Shown: positions 19,239 to 29,359, counted from the stretch's first letter. The stretch: DNA of 64,000 bases from Lachnospiraceae bacterium (GCA_017546025.1 JAFYYS010000022.1:1-64000), one strand, 5' to 3'. The notes: a model not told the origin generated them from the sequence alone. Made by a program: numbers and translations.

Positions 19239-20630
19239 ATGAGTTCAATGTTTCAGAACAGGAAATTTAAAGGCGGCGCCTATACGACCGTGCTTTCCGT
19301 ATTGGTCATCGTTTTGATCCTTCTGGTCAATCTGGTGGTTTCCGGTACGGTTCGCCCGAAGGACCTGACTTCGGAGGGAATGTACTCCCTGAATGAGGCA
19401 ACTGAGAAGTATCTGAAGGATTTCAAGACACCGATTGAGATTCTGTATTTCTGTGAGAACGGCAAGGAAGAGAAGGTCATCCAGCAGACGGCCGAGAACT
19501 TTGCCGCAAAGTCGGAAAACGTATCCATTACGTACAAGGATCCGAAGGCTTACCCGACGCTTGTATTTGCCTATACGGGTTCGGAGAAGATGCCAAACAA
19601 CAGCATTGTACTGGTGCGTGAGGACGATCCCGATTACTTCGTTTACATCACCTGCGAGCAGATGAAGCAGTACTATATCAGCAAGGACCTGCAGAAGCAG
19701 GAGCTCGCCGGTTACTGTGCCGAGTCCGAAATCTTAAAGGGCATCGTAAAGCTGAGCGGTGAGGAGAACACGAAGGTTTGCGTGGCCACCGGTCACCGCG
19801 AGCAGGTGCTTACCGACGACGGCGTGCTGAATCAGACGCTCACCAATCTTCTGAGCCTGAACTCCTACACGGTATGCTACGCCGATCTGAAGAAGCAGGC
19901 GGTTCCCGAGGATTGCGGCGCGCTGCTTTTGCTCGGACCGTACGATGACTTTTCCGAAGAAGAGTTGCAGAACATCAAGAATTATATGACTGCCGGCGGG
20001 CATGTTATGTGGTTTTTGTTTAACACCGGATATGACAACCGTCCGAACCAGCAGGCGCTTTTAAACTACTACGGCCTGAACATGGAAGTCGGCCTTCTGT
20101 GCGAGCCCGACACGAGATATACGGTAGACGGACATCCGGAGAGCATCCTTCGCAAATTCGGCGATTCCAATTCCTACTGGCGTATCTGCGCCGGCGTTAC
20201 GGAAATCAACCAGCCGAGAAGTTCGCTTAAAGTGGAGCCGGTTGTGACAACCAGCGACAAGGCATATCTGTGCCAGGAAACGAAGGATTATTCCTACAAG
20301 CCCGAATACAAGACCGGCAAATTCTATATCCTGACCAAGGTTACCGATGACTATCAGGGTAAGACCGGCATCATGTATGTATTCAATACCCATTATTTCC
20401 TCGGAGACATTTCCAATACTTCCTACGCAAACGGCGAAGTATTTGCGGATTGCCTCGGAGAACTGTGTAATAAGGAGAGCAGCATTTCCATTCCGCTCAC
20501 GGCAGCAAGAGAAGAGGGTCTTATGATGTCCTCTAAGACGATGAAGATGTGGACCGTCATCATCGTCGGCATCATTCCCGGAATGATTCTTCTTGCCGGT
20601 TTTGTAATGGTATTCCTGCGCAGACGCTGA
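19239..20630 (+). CDS. GldG-like auxiliary ABC transporter protein
   Basis: 463 residues. One transmembrane segment near residues 15-35, a large extracytoplasmic ABC_transp_aux domain (TSEGMYSLNEATEKYLKDFKTPIEILYF at its start is split here by other text only in part) and a C-terminal transmembrane segment near 440-460. The Ser-Leu-Asn start block and the GPYDDFSEEELQNIKNYM block are typical of the GldG family. RBS GGAGGT lies within the preceding gene's stop region. Its stop overlaps the next start (TGATG). Confidence 0.85.
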   Translation: MSSMFQNRKFKGGAYTTVLSVLVIVLILLVNLVVSGTVRPKDLTSEGMYSLNEATEKYLKDFKTPIEILYFCENGKEEKVIQQTAENFAAKSENVSITYKDPKAYPTLVFAYTGSEKMPNNSIVLVREDDPDYFVYITCEQMKQYYISKDLQKQELAGYCAESEILKGIVKLSGEENTKVCVATGHREQVLTDDGVLNQTLTNLLSLNSYTVCYADLKKQAVPEDCGALLLLGPYDDFSEEELQNIKNYMTAGGHVMWFLFNTGYDNRPNQQALLNYYGLNMEVGLLCEPDTRYTVDGHPESILRKFGDSNSYWRICAGVTEINQPRSSLKVEPVVTTSDKAYLCQETKDYSYKPEYKTGKFYILTKVTDDYQGKTGIMYVFNTHYFLGDISNTSYANGEVFADCLGELCNKESSISIPLTAAREEGLMMSSKTMKMWTVIIVGIIPGMILLAGFVMVFLRRR

Positions 20631-22030
20631 TGAACAAAAAGAACGTGATTTTGGTTTCCGCTCTTGCGGTTTTCGCCGCAGCACTCGGTGCGCTTTACCT
20701 TTTCGTGCTGAATAAGCAGAAGCAGCCGGAAGAAGAGAAGAAACCGGACTATTATACAATCCGTGAAATCAATACGGAGAGCATTGACCGGATTACCTTA
20801 AAGACAGAAGGCTTCGACGGAGGCTTCAGGCTGAAGGACGGCACCTGGATCAACGAGGAGGATGAGTCGTTTCCGGTTAAGCAGGAGACGATGAATCTTA
20901 TGGTTTCCATCGTGCTCGCGCATCTGAACGCCTTTGAAAAGGTCGAGAATCCGCCGGCTTCGGAGGATTTCGGTTTTACGAATCCGTCTGCGGTACTGAC
21001 CGCTTATGCGGGAAGCAATTCGCTTCTTACGCTGAAGATCGGAAAGGCCATTCCGAAGAGAGACCGCTACTATGCGATGGTCGACGGTGATGAGTCGATT
21101 TACATCGTTTCGGACAACTATTACAAATACATCGTGAAGGACCGCACGGACTTCCTTGTGGACATTAATATGCCCGCGATTGAGGACCGCGACCTGCTTC
21201 GCGAGATTTCCGTAAGCGGTGAAGGCATTACGCCTTTCCATGTGGTTTACGATGCGGCCAACCCGTACGATTATTCCGAAAACGGCATGTACGGCTGGTA
21301 CTTTGAGGCACCGTTCACGTCTTGTGTCAACGCAAACATTTATGACGACGCGTGGTTTGAAAAACTGGAGTATTTCACATTTGTCAGCTACGATAAGCTG
21401 GTTGCGTACAGACCGGGCAGCTACGGCAAATACGGCCTCGACAACCCCCGGGCGACCATCTACGTCCGCTATGCCGACAAATACGGCCGCGAGGATTATT
21501 CCTACAAGCTGTTCCTCGGCAACAAGACGGAGGACGGCTTCTACTATGCAAGACTTGAGAGCCTGGAGTGGGTATTCCTGATCGGCGCAGACAAGGTGGC
21601 GTTGAGAACCGAAACCGATGCCTTTTCTTTGTGCTACAAGACCGTATTCTTCCCGAAGGACAGCGCGCTTGACAGCATTAAGATCACGGCCGGCAGCAAG
21701 ACCTGGGATTTCGTGAATACGCATGCCGACAGCGAGATTGCCGTTTACACATTAAACGGAAGAAAGCTTTCCGACAGCGAGTTAAGCAAGCTTGGAAACG
21801 AGATTCTGACGCTGAAGTACAGCGGCATGGCGCCCGAGGACGCAACAGGCGATGTCATCATGACGATTAACACCTCTGTTGCGGATAAGGAGAAGCTTAA
21901 GGATCTTGAAATCGTGTTCCACAAGTACACCGATTCCGTGCATCTTGTCACGGTGAACGGCATTACGGAATTCACGATGGATGTCCGCCAGGTGGACGCA
22001 TTCCTTGCCTGGCTGGAGACAATGAAGTAA
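20630..22030 (+). CDS. DUF4340 membrane-anchored protein
   Basis: 466 residues with an N-terminal membrane anchor (ILVSALAVFAAALGALYLFV) and a long extracytoplasmic domain of the DUF4340 type, including the repeated pattern of a short beta-rich unit (FRLKDGTWIN, LKIGKAIPKRDRYYAMVDG, LFLGNKTEDGFYYARL). DUF4340 proteins routinely follow GldG in such operons, which supports a joint envelope function. The ATG at 20630 overlaps the upstream stop; the longer ORF runs into the preceding gene. Molecular function is unknown. Confidence 0.85.
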   Translation: MNKKNVILVSALAVFAAALGALYLFVLNKQKQPEEEKKPDYYTIREINTESIDRITLKTEGFDGGFRLKDGTWINEEDESFPVKQETMNLMVSIVLAHLNAFEKVENPPASEDFGFTNPSAVLTAYAGSNSLLTLKIGKAIPKRDRYYAMVDGDESIYIVSDNYYKYIVKDRTDFLVDINMPAIEDRDLLREISVSGEGITPFHVVYDAANPYDYSENGMYGWYFEAPFTSCVNANIYDDAWFEKLEYFTFVSYDKLVAYRPGSYGKYGLDNPRATIYVRYADKYGREDYSYKLFLGNKTEDGFYYARLESLEWVFLIGADKVALRTETDAFSLCYKTVFFPKDSALDSIKITAGSKTWDFVNTHADSEIAVYTLNGRKLSDSELSKLGNEILTLKYSGMAPEDATGDVIMTINTSVADKEKLKDLEIVFHKYTDSVHLVTVNGITEFTMDVRQVDAFLAWLETMK

Positions 22031-22046
22031 CATACGGAGAATCAAT

Positions 22047-22388
22047 ATGGATCCTGTTTTTGATAAACCGTTAAAAGAAGACAACGCCATCCGGTATCGC
22101 GGGCGGACGCATTCCTCGACGGGAAGACTTTCCCTCGGCGTCGGCATTGCGGGCTGGGTGGTATTTGCCGTTTTGATTCTCGAATCGATCAACCCGCCCG
22201 CCGGATCCTACCGGATCGGCATCATCGGCTGCCTTGATCTGATTCTCGGCATTCTCGGAATGCTGTTCGGCGGCAGAGGGCTTCGCGAAAGCAACGTATA
22301 CTACCGTTCGGCGCTTGCCGGAGTGGTATTGTGCGCCACGCTGACCGCGTCGCTGTTCGGCCTGTTTTTGAGCGGTTTGCAGCTATAG
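22047..22388 (+). CDS. small two-to-three-helix membrane protein, DUF6142-like
   Basis: 113 residues. A short basic N-terminal region containing RGRTHSSTGRLSLG precedes three hydrophobic segments (residues ~32-48, 56-75, 90-110). The pattern resembles the DUF6142 family of small Clostridia membrane proteins; this assignment is from memory of the pattern and is tentative. It sits 16 nt after the DUF4340 gene with CGGAGAA as RBS, and the next gene follows after 21 nt, so it may belong to either operon. Confidence 0.6.
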   Translation: MDPVFDKPLKEDNAIRYRGRTHSSTGRLSLGVGIAGWVVFAVLILESINPPAGSYRIGIIGCLDLILGILGMLFGGRGLRESNVYYRSALAGVVLCATLTASLFGLFLSGLQL

Positions 22389-22409
22389 GATTTTACGGAG
22401 GAAAATGAC

Positions 22410-24476
22410 ATGAAAACACCCGAATTGTTCGAGTGGGGTGAGTTTGAAGCCGAGAGAACGGAACTTGCGCTCGGCAGACTGACGGAGATTCTGGCGCTTC
22501 CGTCCAACGAGACCGAGGTCACCTGTATTGACTTCGGAAAGGAAGCTGCGGCGCAGGCACTCTGCATGGCGAAACTGGCCGCGGATATTGCGAAAAAGGG
22601 CATTGACGGGCTTACGGAAGAAGAGCTTCGGGCCTATAACAAAAAGCTTTATCTGTGTGCCGACCAGGATGTATACGAGAGGTCGTTTCTGAATCCGGCT
22701 TATGCCGTTTCGGTGTTCGGAAAGGCAAAGGGGCGCATCGTTTCGGCTGTCTTTGCTGGTCTGGTTGCCAGAGTGCCGGATGTATACCACGGGGTTCTGC
22801 GCCCGTTCCTTTACAGCATGGAACTGGTACTCGAGGTTTATTCCCTTTTGGAGGGTGGCGCCGATGCCAATGCGTTAAAGCGCGCGTTGTTCTATCACCG
22901 CCACGATTACTGCGAAGAGCGGACCATCGCCGGAGCTTACAAGATGTACACCCCGGGATTCCGCTATTTCTATGACATCGCGATGAACGAGGATCTTTCG
23001 AATCCCGCTTATCTTTACAAGATCGGCTGCCCCGTAACCGAAAACATGATTCAGGTTTCGTCATTTCTCGCGACGCTTCCCGAGAAGGACATCGAGTCCA
23101 TGGCGGAAACGTATGTAAACGGTTATGTGGAAGGCTTTGCGGTCACCGGAACGGACTTCAGCAAGAAAAAGTACGTTCAGGTTGCGACCGGATACGGCTT
23201 TGAGCGTATCACAAGAGCGGCGATCCGCAAGTTTGAGGCAATCGGCAAGGAAGCCATCGTTATGTACTTCGACGAAGTATACAGCGACCGCTGGCTCGGT
23301 GACAACCGCCAGGCGGAATACGATCACCGGAATGACACGCTGCTTACGCTTAACAAACGGATGGTTGAAACCATTGTCCGCGCCACGAAGAAAGCCTTCG
23401 ACAATGTGGACGAGTGCATGCGGGTGGTCGGCGGTCCCGCCGTTCAGGAAAGCTTCGGTGAACCTGACTTCGATCCCGTAAATAAGCCCGAAGTGCTGTC
23501 TTCGGACGCAAAGATGAGCAAACTCCAGGTAGAGATGCAGAGCCGCCTCTTCATGCTTCGCGAACAGCATATGCCCAGCGAGGAGCGCAGCTTTACGATC
23601 ATCAGCTATCCGGTACCGTCCATCGGGGCGAAGTTCAGGGATATTTTCAAGGCAACGATCCGCGTGAACACGTTAAGCAGCGCGCGGTATAAAAAGATTC
23701 ACCAGTGCATCATCGATGTGCTCGATCAGGCCGCTTACGTGACCGTTAAGGGAAGCGGAGAGAATAAGACGGATATGCGCGTCATGCTCCATGAGCTGAC
23801 CGATCCCGCTAAGCAGACCAACTTTGAGAACTGCGCAGCCGACGTGAACATCCCGGTCGGCGAAGTTTTCACCTCGCCGGTTCTTAAGGGAACGGACGGT
23901 GTCCTTCATGTCAGCAAGGTTTATCTGGAGGGCAGACTGTTCAAGGATCTCTGCCTTACCTTCAAGGACGGCATGATTGCCTCCATCACCTGCGCGAATT
24001 TCCCGACCGAGAAGGAAAATGCGGACTACATCAACGAGAACATTATGGACTTCCATGAGACGCTCCCGATCGGCGAATTTGCCATCGGAACGAATACGAC
24101 GGCTTATGAGATGGGCATCAAATACGACATTCAGAGCAAGCTTCAGATTCTGATTGCCGAGAAGACCGGTCCTCATTTTGCAGTAGGCGATACATGCTAC
24201 AGCCACGCCGAGGACAAGGCTGTATTTAACCCGGACGGCAAGGAAATCATCGCCCGCGAAAACGAGGTCAGCGCCCTTAGAAAGACCGACCCCGCGAAGG
24301 CGTACATGAACTGCCATACGGACATCACGATTCCGTATGACGAACTCGAATCCATCACGGCACATACAGCCGATGGCAAATGCCATGACATCATCCGCAA
24401 CGGCCTGTTCGTTGTTCCGGGAACCGAGGAGCTGAATGTACCGCTTGAGAGACTTGCAAAGGCTAAGAAAAAGTAG
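22410..24476 (+). CDS. M29-like aminopeptidase (large form)
   Basis: 688 residues. The C-terminal half matches thermophilic aminopeptidase family M29: DVNIPVGEVFTSP, GVLHVSKVYLEGRLFKDL, IGEFAIGTNTTAYEMG, IAEKTGPHFAVGDTCYSH and NCHTDITI supply the usual Glu/His/Asp metal ligands. The N-terminal ~330 residues are unlike classical M29 enzymes (about 410 residues) and form an extra domain found in Lachnospiraceae homologues. No signal peptide is seen, so it is cytoplasmic and probably releases N-terminal residues from peptides. RBS ACGGAGGAAAATG is clear. Cleavage preference cannot be inferred. Confidence 0.85.
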   Translation: MKTPELFEWGEFEAERTELALGRLTEILALPSNETEVTCIDFGKEAAAQALCMAKLAADIAKKGIDGLTEEELRAYNKKLYLCADQDVYERSFLNPAYAVSVFGKAKGRIVSAVFAGLVARVPDVYHGVLRPFLYSMELVLEVYSLLEGGADANALKRALFYHRHDYCEERTIAGAYKMYTPGFRYFYDIAMNEDLSNPAYLYKIGCPVTENMIQVSSFLATLPEKDIESMAETYVNGYVEGFAVTGTDFSKKKYVQVATGYGFERITRAAIRKFEAIGKEAIVMYFDEVYSDRWLGDNRQAEYDHRNDTLLTLNKRMVETIVRATKKAFDNVDECMRVVGGPAVQESFGEPDFDPVNKPEVLSSDAKMSKLQVEMQSRLFMLREQHMPSEERSFTIISYPVPSIGAKFRDIFKATIRVNTLSSARYKKIHQCIIDVLDQAAYVTVKGSGENKTDMRVMLHELTDPAKQTNFENCAADVNIPVGEVFTSPVLKGTDGVLHVSKVYLEGRLFKDLCLTFKDGMIASITCANFPTEKENADYINENIMDFHETLPIGEFAIGTNTTAYEMGIKYDIQSKLQILIAEKTGPHFAVGDTCYSHAEDKAVFNPDGKEIIARENEVSALRKTDPAKAYMNCHTDITIPYDELESITAHTADGKCHDIIRNGLFVVPGTEELNVPLERLAKAKKK

Positions 24477-24517
24477 AACCGTGCCGCATAAGGCGGGCGG
24501 AAAGAAAGGATAAAGAG

Positions 24518-25027
24518 ATGGCTAAAGTAGGAATTGTAATGGGCAGTGATTCGGATCTGCCGGTCATGAGCAAAGCTGCGGCAATGCTTGAAAAGTTCGG
24601 AATCGATTATGAGATGACGGTTATTTCGGCGCACCGTATGCCCGACGTCTTCTTTGACTATGCCAATACCGCAAAGGAGAAAGGCTTTTCCGTAATCATT
24701 GCGGGTGCAGGCGGCGCAGCCCATCTGCCGGGCATGTGTGCGGCAATCTTCCCGCTTCCGGTCATCGGCGTGCCGATTCACACGAAGACCTTAAGCGGTG
24801 TGGATTCGCTTTATTCCATCGTGCAGATGCCCTCCGGAATTCCGGTTGCGACTGTTGCAATCGACGGGGCCGCAAATGCCGGCATTCTGGCAGCCAAGAT
24901 GCTTGCCATCGGCAATCCGGAGCTTCTTTCGAAGATTGAGGCTTACAAGGATGAGCTGAAGGACGGCGTCATGAAGAAGAAGGAAAAGCTCGAGAAGATC
25001 GGCTATAAGGAGTACATGGGGCAGTAG
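24518..25027 (+). CDS. purE: N5-carboxyaminoimidazole ribonucleotide mutase
   Basis: 169-residue class I PurE, converting N5-CAIR to CAIR in purine synthesis. The signature GSDSDLPVMSKAAAML is near residues 8-23, the catalytic histidine in SAHRMPD near 43-49, and GAGGAAHLPGM near 69-79. Length is normal. It is the first of a group of purine genes (purE, purM, purN, purD), but a 228-bp gap with its own promoter separates it from purM. A class I PurE implies a PurK elsewhere in the genome. Confidence 0.96.
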   Translation: MAKVGIVMGSDSDLPVMSKAAAMLEKFGIDYEMTVISAHRMPDVFFDYANTAKEKGFSVIIAGAGGAAHLPGMCAAIFPLPVIGVPIHTKTLSGVDSLYSIVQMPSGIPVATVAIDGAANAGILAAKMLAIGNPELLSKIEAYKDELKDGVMKKKEKLEKIGYKEYMGQ

Positions 25028-25255
25028 GTGTCACATTTTCCATCCCCGAATGAGGCCTTGCGGTGAAGTGCGGGACGGAATACGTTCTTATAACTCTATT
25101 AGCTGTACTTATAAGAGGCATTAAGGATTAATGTAATTGAACGTGCACATTTTCCATGGGAAATGTGCTATACTGAATTCGCGTTAAAACGAATGAAACG
25201 CGGCGAACGGATTCGGTTATACCGGTCCGGAATAAAGAAGATGAGGAGAACAATT
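25028..25255. other. purE-purM intergenic regulatory region
   Basis: 228 bp without a gene. It contains TCACATTTTCC (25031-25041), an AT-rich inverted repeat TCTTATAA/TTATAAGA around 25086-25117 and the purM promoter palindrome. No purine riboswitch core was recognised. Confidence 0.5.
25145..25174 (+). promoter_or_regulatory. purM promoter with overlapping 24-bp palindrome
   Basis: GCACATTTTCCA (25145-25156) and TGGGAAATGTGC (25157-25168) form a 24-bp dyad with one wobble position, immediately followed by TGC-TATACT (extended -10, 25169-25174). There is no good -35 at the expected place because the palindrome occupies it, as expected for an operator or activator site. Confidence 0.6.
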
Positions 25256-26281
25256 ATGGATTACAAGAACGCCGGTGTGGATATTGAGGCCGGATATAAG
25301 GCTGTGGAATTGATGAAAAAGCACGTAAAGGAGACGATGCGCCCCGAAGTACTCGGCGGACTCGGCGGATTCTCCGGTGCATTTTCCTTAGACCGCTTCA
25401 TGAGCATGAAGCACCCGACTCTTGTTTCCGGAACGGACGGTGTCGGCACGAAACTGAAGCTTGCTTTTCTGATGGACAAGCATGACACAATCGGTATCGA
25501 CTGCGTGGCCATGTGCGTGAACGACATTGCGTGTGCCGGCGGTGAGCCGTTGTTCTTCCTTGACTATATTGCATGCGGCAAGAACTATCCCGAGAAGATT
25601 GCGACGATTGTTAAGGGTGTTGCGGAAGGCTGTAAGCAGGCCGGCTGCGCTTTGATCGGCGGCGAGACTGCCGAGATGCCCGGCTTCTATCCCGAGGATG
25701 AGTACGACCTTGCCGGCTTTGCCGTAGGTATCGTTGATGCGGACGACATCGTTTCCGGTGCCGACGTGAAGAAGGGCGATACAATCATCGGCATTGCTTC
25801 AAGCGGAATTCATTCTAATGGTTACTCCCTTGTCCGTAAGGTATTCGACCTTCGCGAGCAGAGCCTGAACCGCTACTGCGAGTCTCTCGGCACGACGCTC
25901 GGCGAGGCACTTCTGACGCCTACGAAGATTTACGTGAAGGCTCTTGCTTCCCTGAAGGAAGAGGGCGTTAAGGTGAAGGCCTGCAGCCACATCACGGGCG
26001 GCGGTTTCTACGAGAACATTCCGAGAATGCTTCCCGACGGAAAGCATGCGATGATCCGCAAGGACAGCTATGAAGTACCTCCGATTTTCGAACTGCTCCG
26101 TGTAAACGGCAGCATCGAGGAAAAGATGATGTATAACACCTACAATATGGGTATCGGCATGATGATCGCCGTAGATCCTTCGAAGGCAGATGCAGCGCTC
26201 AAGGCTCTTAAAAAGGCCGGTGAGACCGCTTACATTGTCGGCGAGATCACGGACGGCGAGAAGGGAATTACGATATGCTAA
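25256..26281 (+). CDS. purM: phosphoribosylformylglycinamidine cyclo-ligase
   Basis: 341-residue AIR synthetase closing the imidazole ring in purine synthesis. The glycine-rich start [25 protein letters not shown] (substrate/ATP site), [22 protein letters not shown] and [12 protein letters not shown] are all present. The ATG at 25256 with GAGGAG upstream is preferred; the longer ORF would begin inside the promoter. It overlaps purN by 7 nt. Confidence 0.96.
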   Translation: MDYKNAGVDIEAGYKAVELMKKHVKETMRPEVLGGLGGFSGAFSLDRFMSMKHPTLVSGTDGVGTKLKLAFLMDKHDTIGIDCVAMCVNDIACAGGEPLFFLDYIACGKNYPEKIATIVKGVAEGCKQAGCALIGGETAEMPGFYPEDEYDLAGFAVGIVDADDIVSGADVKKGDTIIGIASSGIHSNGYSLVRKVFDLREQSLNRYCESLGTTLGEALLTPTKIYVKALASLKEEGVKVKACSHITGGGFYENIPRMLPDGKHAMIRKDSYEVPPIFELLRVNGSIEEKMMYNTYNMGIGMMIAVDPSKADAALKALKKAGETAYIVGEITDGEKGITIC

Positions 26282-26898
26282 ATACAGTCGTACTGGTGTC
26301 CGGCGGGGGAACAAACCTGCAGGCGATTATCGACGGTGTAAAGAACGGCACGATTACGAACACGAAGATTTGCGGCGTAATCAGCAACAAGCCCGATGCG
26401 TATGCTTTGACGCGGGCGGAGCAGAACGGGATTCCGGGCGTCTGCGTATCGCGGAAGGCTTATGAGACCCGTGCGGAGTTTGAAGACGCTTTGCTTGCTG
26501 CCGTGGACGGATTCAAGCCGGATCTTGTTGTTCTGGCGGGATTTCTGGTAATCCTTCCGGAGAAGATGACCGAGAAGTATTCTCACCGGATCATCAACAT
26601 CCATCCGTCCCTGATTCCTTCCTTCTGCGGCGACGGATACTACGGACTTCATGTTCATGAAAAGGTACTGGCACGCGGCGTTAAGGTGACCGGCGCGACC
26701 GTGCACTTTGTGGATGCGGGAACGGATACCGGCCCGATTCTTTTACAGAAGGCAGTGGAGATTCTTCCGGGTGATACGCCCGAGGTTCTGCAGCGCCGTG
26801 TCATGGAGCAGGCAGAATGGATTATCCTTCCGAAAGCCATTGATGCGATTGCCAATGACCGCGTAAAGGAAGTAAACGGGGCATTTTTCACGGAATAA
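26275..26898 (+). CDS. purN: phosphoribosylglycinamide formyltransferase
   Basis: 207-residue folate-dependent GAR transformylase. The N-terminal phosphate loop is [14 protein letters not shown]; the catalytic triad is carried by [11 protein letters not shown] (Asn/His near residues 106-110) and the Asp in [12 protein letters not shown] near 140. It overlaps purM by 7 nt and precedes an unrelated YD-like gene and then purD. Length is standard. Confidence 0.95.
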   Translation: MLNTVVLVSGGGTNLQAIIDGVKNGTITNTKICGVISNKPDAYALTRAEQNGIPGVCVSRKAYETRAEFEDALLAAVDGFKPDLVVLAGFLVILPEKMTEKYSHRIINIHPSLIPSFCGDGYYGLHVHEKVLARGVKVTGATVHFVDAGTDTGPILLQKAVEILPGDTPEVLQRRVMEQAEWIILPKAIDAIANDRVKEVNGAFFTE

Positions 26899-26931
26899 AG
26901 GCTTTTGGGGAACAGCCTTGGGGGAATTGTT

Positions 26932-28044
26932 ATGGGGTCAGTCAAAAAATGGTTTGCAAAACTCGATAAAAAGAGGCGTTATATTCTGATCGGTTCAATC
27001 GCGGGCGTTATTGTTATCGCCTGCGTATTGATTCTCGGCGGAGTTTTCCGAAAGAAGGACACCGGACCGAAGTATGAAATCCCCGAGGTCACGGACGGAT
27101 ATGTTCTGGTATTCCGTCTTGTTTCGGAATACGATGTCACGGACGGAGCCAAAACGGCGCGTACGCTTTGCGAATACGATGAACGCGGGAACATCCTTGT
27201 GAAGAAGGAAAAATACCGCCATTCCGGGTATGACGAATTTGACCGGGTTTCGGAGTATTCCTATGACGGCGAGGACAGACCGGTTCGGATTAAGACAACC
27301 TTTCCTTCGGGCGAGTTCAAGACGGAGGAAAGAAAATACAATGCAGGCGGGCAGCTGATCAGCTCGGAAACCACCTCCGGCACGGAGCTTCTCGAATCCT
27401 GCCGTTATCAGTACGATGAGGCCGGGAATCTGGCGTTAGAGGAACACTACGGCGCGGACGGAAAGCTTACGGAAAGCTATGCTTACGAAAGTGACGAGAA
27501 CGGCTTCGTGGTTTTCATGGACCAGAAGAAGTATGAAGGCATTGAGCTGTGGAGTGAGATGATTGTGCGCTGGACACGCCGGGCGGACGGCAGTCTTGTG
27601 AAGGCCTCCTTCCTCGAGCGTGAGTACGACGTGAACGGTGTCTCCTCAGAAATCGAGCGGGAATATCTGTATGACGAGTCGGAAAAACTGATCGCCGAGT
27701 ACCGCGTACACAACGGAATCAAGTTCGATGAAATCGAATACGAATGCACCTATGACGACAACGGAAGACTCAGGGAATACATGGGGCCAAGCGGCACAAC
27801 GGATTACTATGAGTATGATAAAAAGGGCAGGGTCGTATCGATTGAGAGCTGGGATGCCACGATGCATTATGTGTACGATTCATACGGGAATGTAATTAAA
27901 GAGTATTTGACTGAAAAAGGACAGAGTTCGGCGAACATTACGGATTATACGGAATATACGTACAAGCCGTTTTCCGTGAGGCGTGACCTGTTGACGGACG
28001 ACGAACGGGACCGAATCGAACGGGAAGAACTCGGAAAAAAATGA
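26932..28044 (+). CDS. YD-like repeat secreted/membrane-anchored protein
   Basis: 370 residues of unknown function. A membrane segment (ILIGSIAGVIVIACVLILGG, residues ~17-36) precedes an extracytoplasmic domain built of YD-type strands: CEYDERGNILVK, YQYDEAGNLALEEHY, CTYDDNGRLREY, YEYDKKGRVVS, YVYDSYGNVIKE. The tail ends in LTDDERDRIEREELGKK. It is related to the gene at 34717, especially at the C-terminus. The ATG at 26932 has GGGGGAA upstream. It lies inside the purine operon between purN and purD, with no obvious connection to purines. Confidence 0.75.
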   Translation: MGSVKKWFAKLDKKRRYILIGSIAGVIVIACVLILGGVFRKKDTGPKYEIPEVTDGYVLVFRLVSEYDVTDGAKTARTLCEYDERGNILVKKEKYRHSGYDEFDRVSEYSYDGEDRPVRIKTTFPSGEFKTEERKYNAGGQLISSETTSGTELLESCRYQYDEAGNLALEEHYGADGKLTESYAYESDENGFVVFMDQKKYEGIELWSEMIVRWTRRADGSLVKASFLEREYDVNGVSSEIEREYLYDESEKLIAEYRVHNGIKFDEIEYECTYDDNGRLREYMGPSGTTDYYEYDKKGRVVSIESWDATMHYVYDSYGNVIKEYLTEKGQSSANITDYTEYTYKPFSVRRDLLTDDERDRIEREELGKK

Positions 28045-28084
28045 TGAAAGGATGAGATGTGTCTTTGACGCATCGGACAAAAGC

Positions 28085-29359
28085 ATGAAGGTTTTGATTG
28101 TCGGCGGAGGCGGCCGTGAGCATGCCATTGCGTGGAAGGTAAGCCAGAGTAAAAGAGTGGATAAGATTTATGCCGCTCCGGGTAATGCTGGAATTGCGGA
28201 AATCGCGGAGTGCGTGCCGATTGGTGTAATGGAGTTTGACAAACTCGTCGCATTTGCCAAGGAAAAGGAAATCGACCTGACGGTAGTCGGACCGGATGAT
28301 CCGCTTGTAGCCGGCGCCGTGGATGCTTTTGAAGCTGCAGGGCTTCGGGTATTCGGACCGCGCGCGAATGCGGCTATCCTTGAGGGCAGCAAGGCTTTCT
28401 CGAAGGACCTGATGAAGAAATACGGCATTCCGACCGCACAGTATGAGAACTTCACCGATGCGGATGCCGCAATGGAATATCTGAAGACTGCGAAGATGCC
28501 GATCGTTTTGAAGGCGGACGGACTGGCGCTCGGCAAGGGCGTATTGATCTGCAACACGCGTGAAGAGGCTATGGCGGGCGTGAAGGAAATCATGCTCGAT
28601 AAGCATTTCGGAAGCGCCGGCAACAAGATGGTCATCGAGGAATTCATGACCGGACGTGAGGTTTCGGCCCTTCTGTTCTGCGACGGAACGAATATCGCGC
28701 CGATGACGAGCGCACAGGATCACAAGCGTGCCGGCGACGGAGATACGGGTCTTAATACAGGCGGCATGGGGACGTTTTCCCCGAGCCCGTTCTATACAAA
28801 AGAAATCGAAGAGTTCTGCATCGAGAAGATTTACAAGCCCACGATGGCCGCGATGCGCGCCGAGGGAAGACCGTTCCACGGGGTCATGTTTGTCGGACTG
28901 ATGCTGACGCCGGACGGACCAAAGGTTCTCGAGTACAATGCCCGTTTCGGCGATCCCGAGACGCAGGTTGTGCTTCCCCGCATGAAGACCGACATCGTGG
29001 ATGTCTTTGAAGCCTGCATCGACGGAAAGCTTTCCGATATCGATCTGCAGTTTGATGACGGCGCGGCGGTTTGCGTTGTGCTTGCTTCGAACGGCTACCC
29101 TGAAAAATACGAAAAGGGCCTTCCGATCAGCGGTCTTTCGGATTTCAGGGATGAAGACAATGAGTATGTCTTCCATGCCGGAACGAAGTTCGGACCGAAC
29201 GGCGAAGTGCTTACGAACGGCGGACGCGTACTCGGCGTGGTTGCCAAGGCAGGCGACCTCAAGTCAGCGCGCGCCAAGGCATACAAGGCAACCGAGAAGG
29301 TTTCCTTCGCCAACAAATACATGCGCCACGACATCGGCAAGGCAATTGACGAGGCGTAA
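28085..29359 (+). CDS. purD: phosphoribosylamine-glycine ligase
   Basis: 424-residue ATP-grasp GAR synthetase. It starts MKVLIVGGGGREHAIAWK, the usual N-terminus; SKAFSKDLMKKYGIPTAQY, VLKADGLALGKGVLI and YNARFGDPETQVVLPR mark the ATP-grasp and metal-binding parts. The ATG at 28085 was chosen by homology although its RBS is weak; an upstream in-frame ATG at 28052 has a purine-rich box directly against it. A strong terminator follows. Confidence 0.95.
   Translation: MKVLIVGGGGREHAIAWKVSQSKRVDKIYAAPGNAGIAEIAECVPIGVMEFDKLVAFAKEKEIDLTVVGPDDPLVAGAVDAFEAAGLRVFGPRANAAILEGSKAFSKDLMKKYGIPTAQYENFTDADAAMEYLKTAKMPIVLKADGLALGKGVLICNTREEAMAGVKEIMLDKHFGSAGNKMVIEEFMTGREVSALLFCDGTNIAPMTSAQDHKRAGDGDTGLNTGGMGTFSPSPFYTKEIEEFCIEKIYKPTMAAMRAEGRPFHGVMFVGLMLTPDGPKVLEYNARFGDPETQVVLPRMKTDIVDVFEACIDGKLSDIDLQFDDGAAVCVVLASNGYPEKYEKGLPISGLSDFRDEDNEYVFHAGTKFGPNGEVLTNGGRVLGVVAKAGDLKSARAKAYKATEKVSFANKYMRHDIGKAIDEA

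Noticed and set aside
25028..25255. purine riboswitch before purM
   Set aside because: The TATAA-like and CTATTAG-like strings do not form the three-way junction core; only an AT-rich inverted repeat and a palindrome are present.
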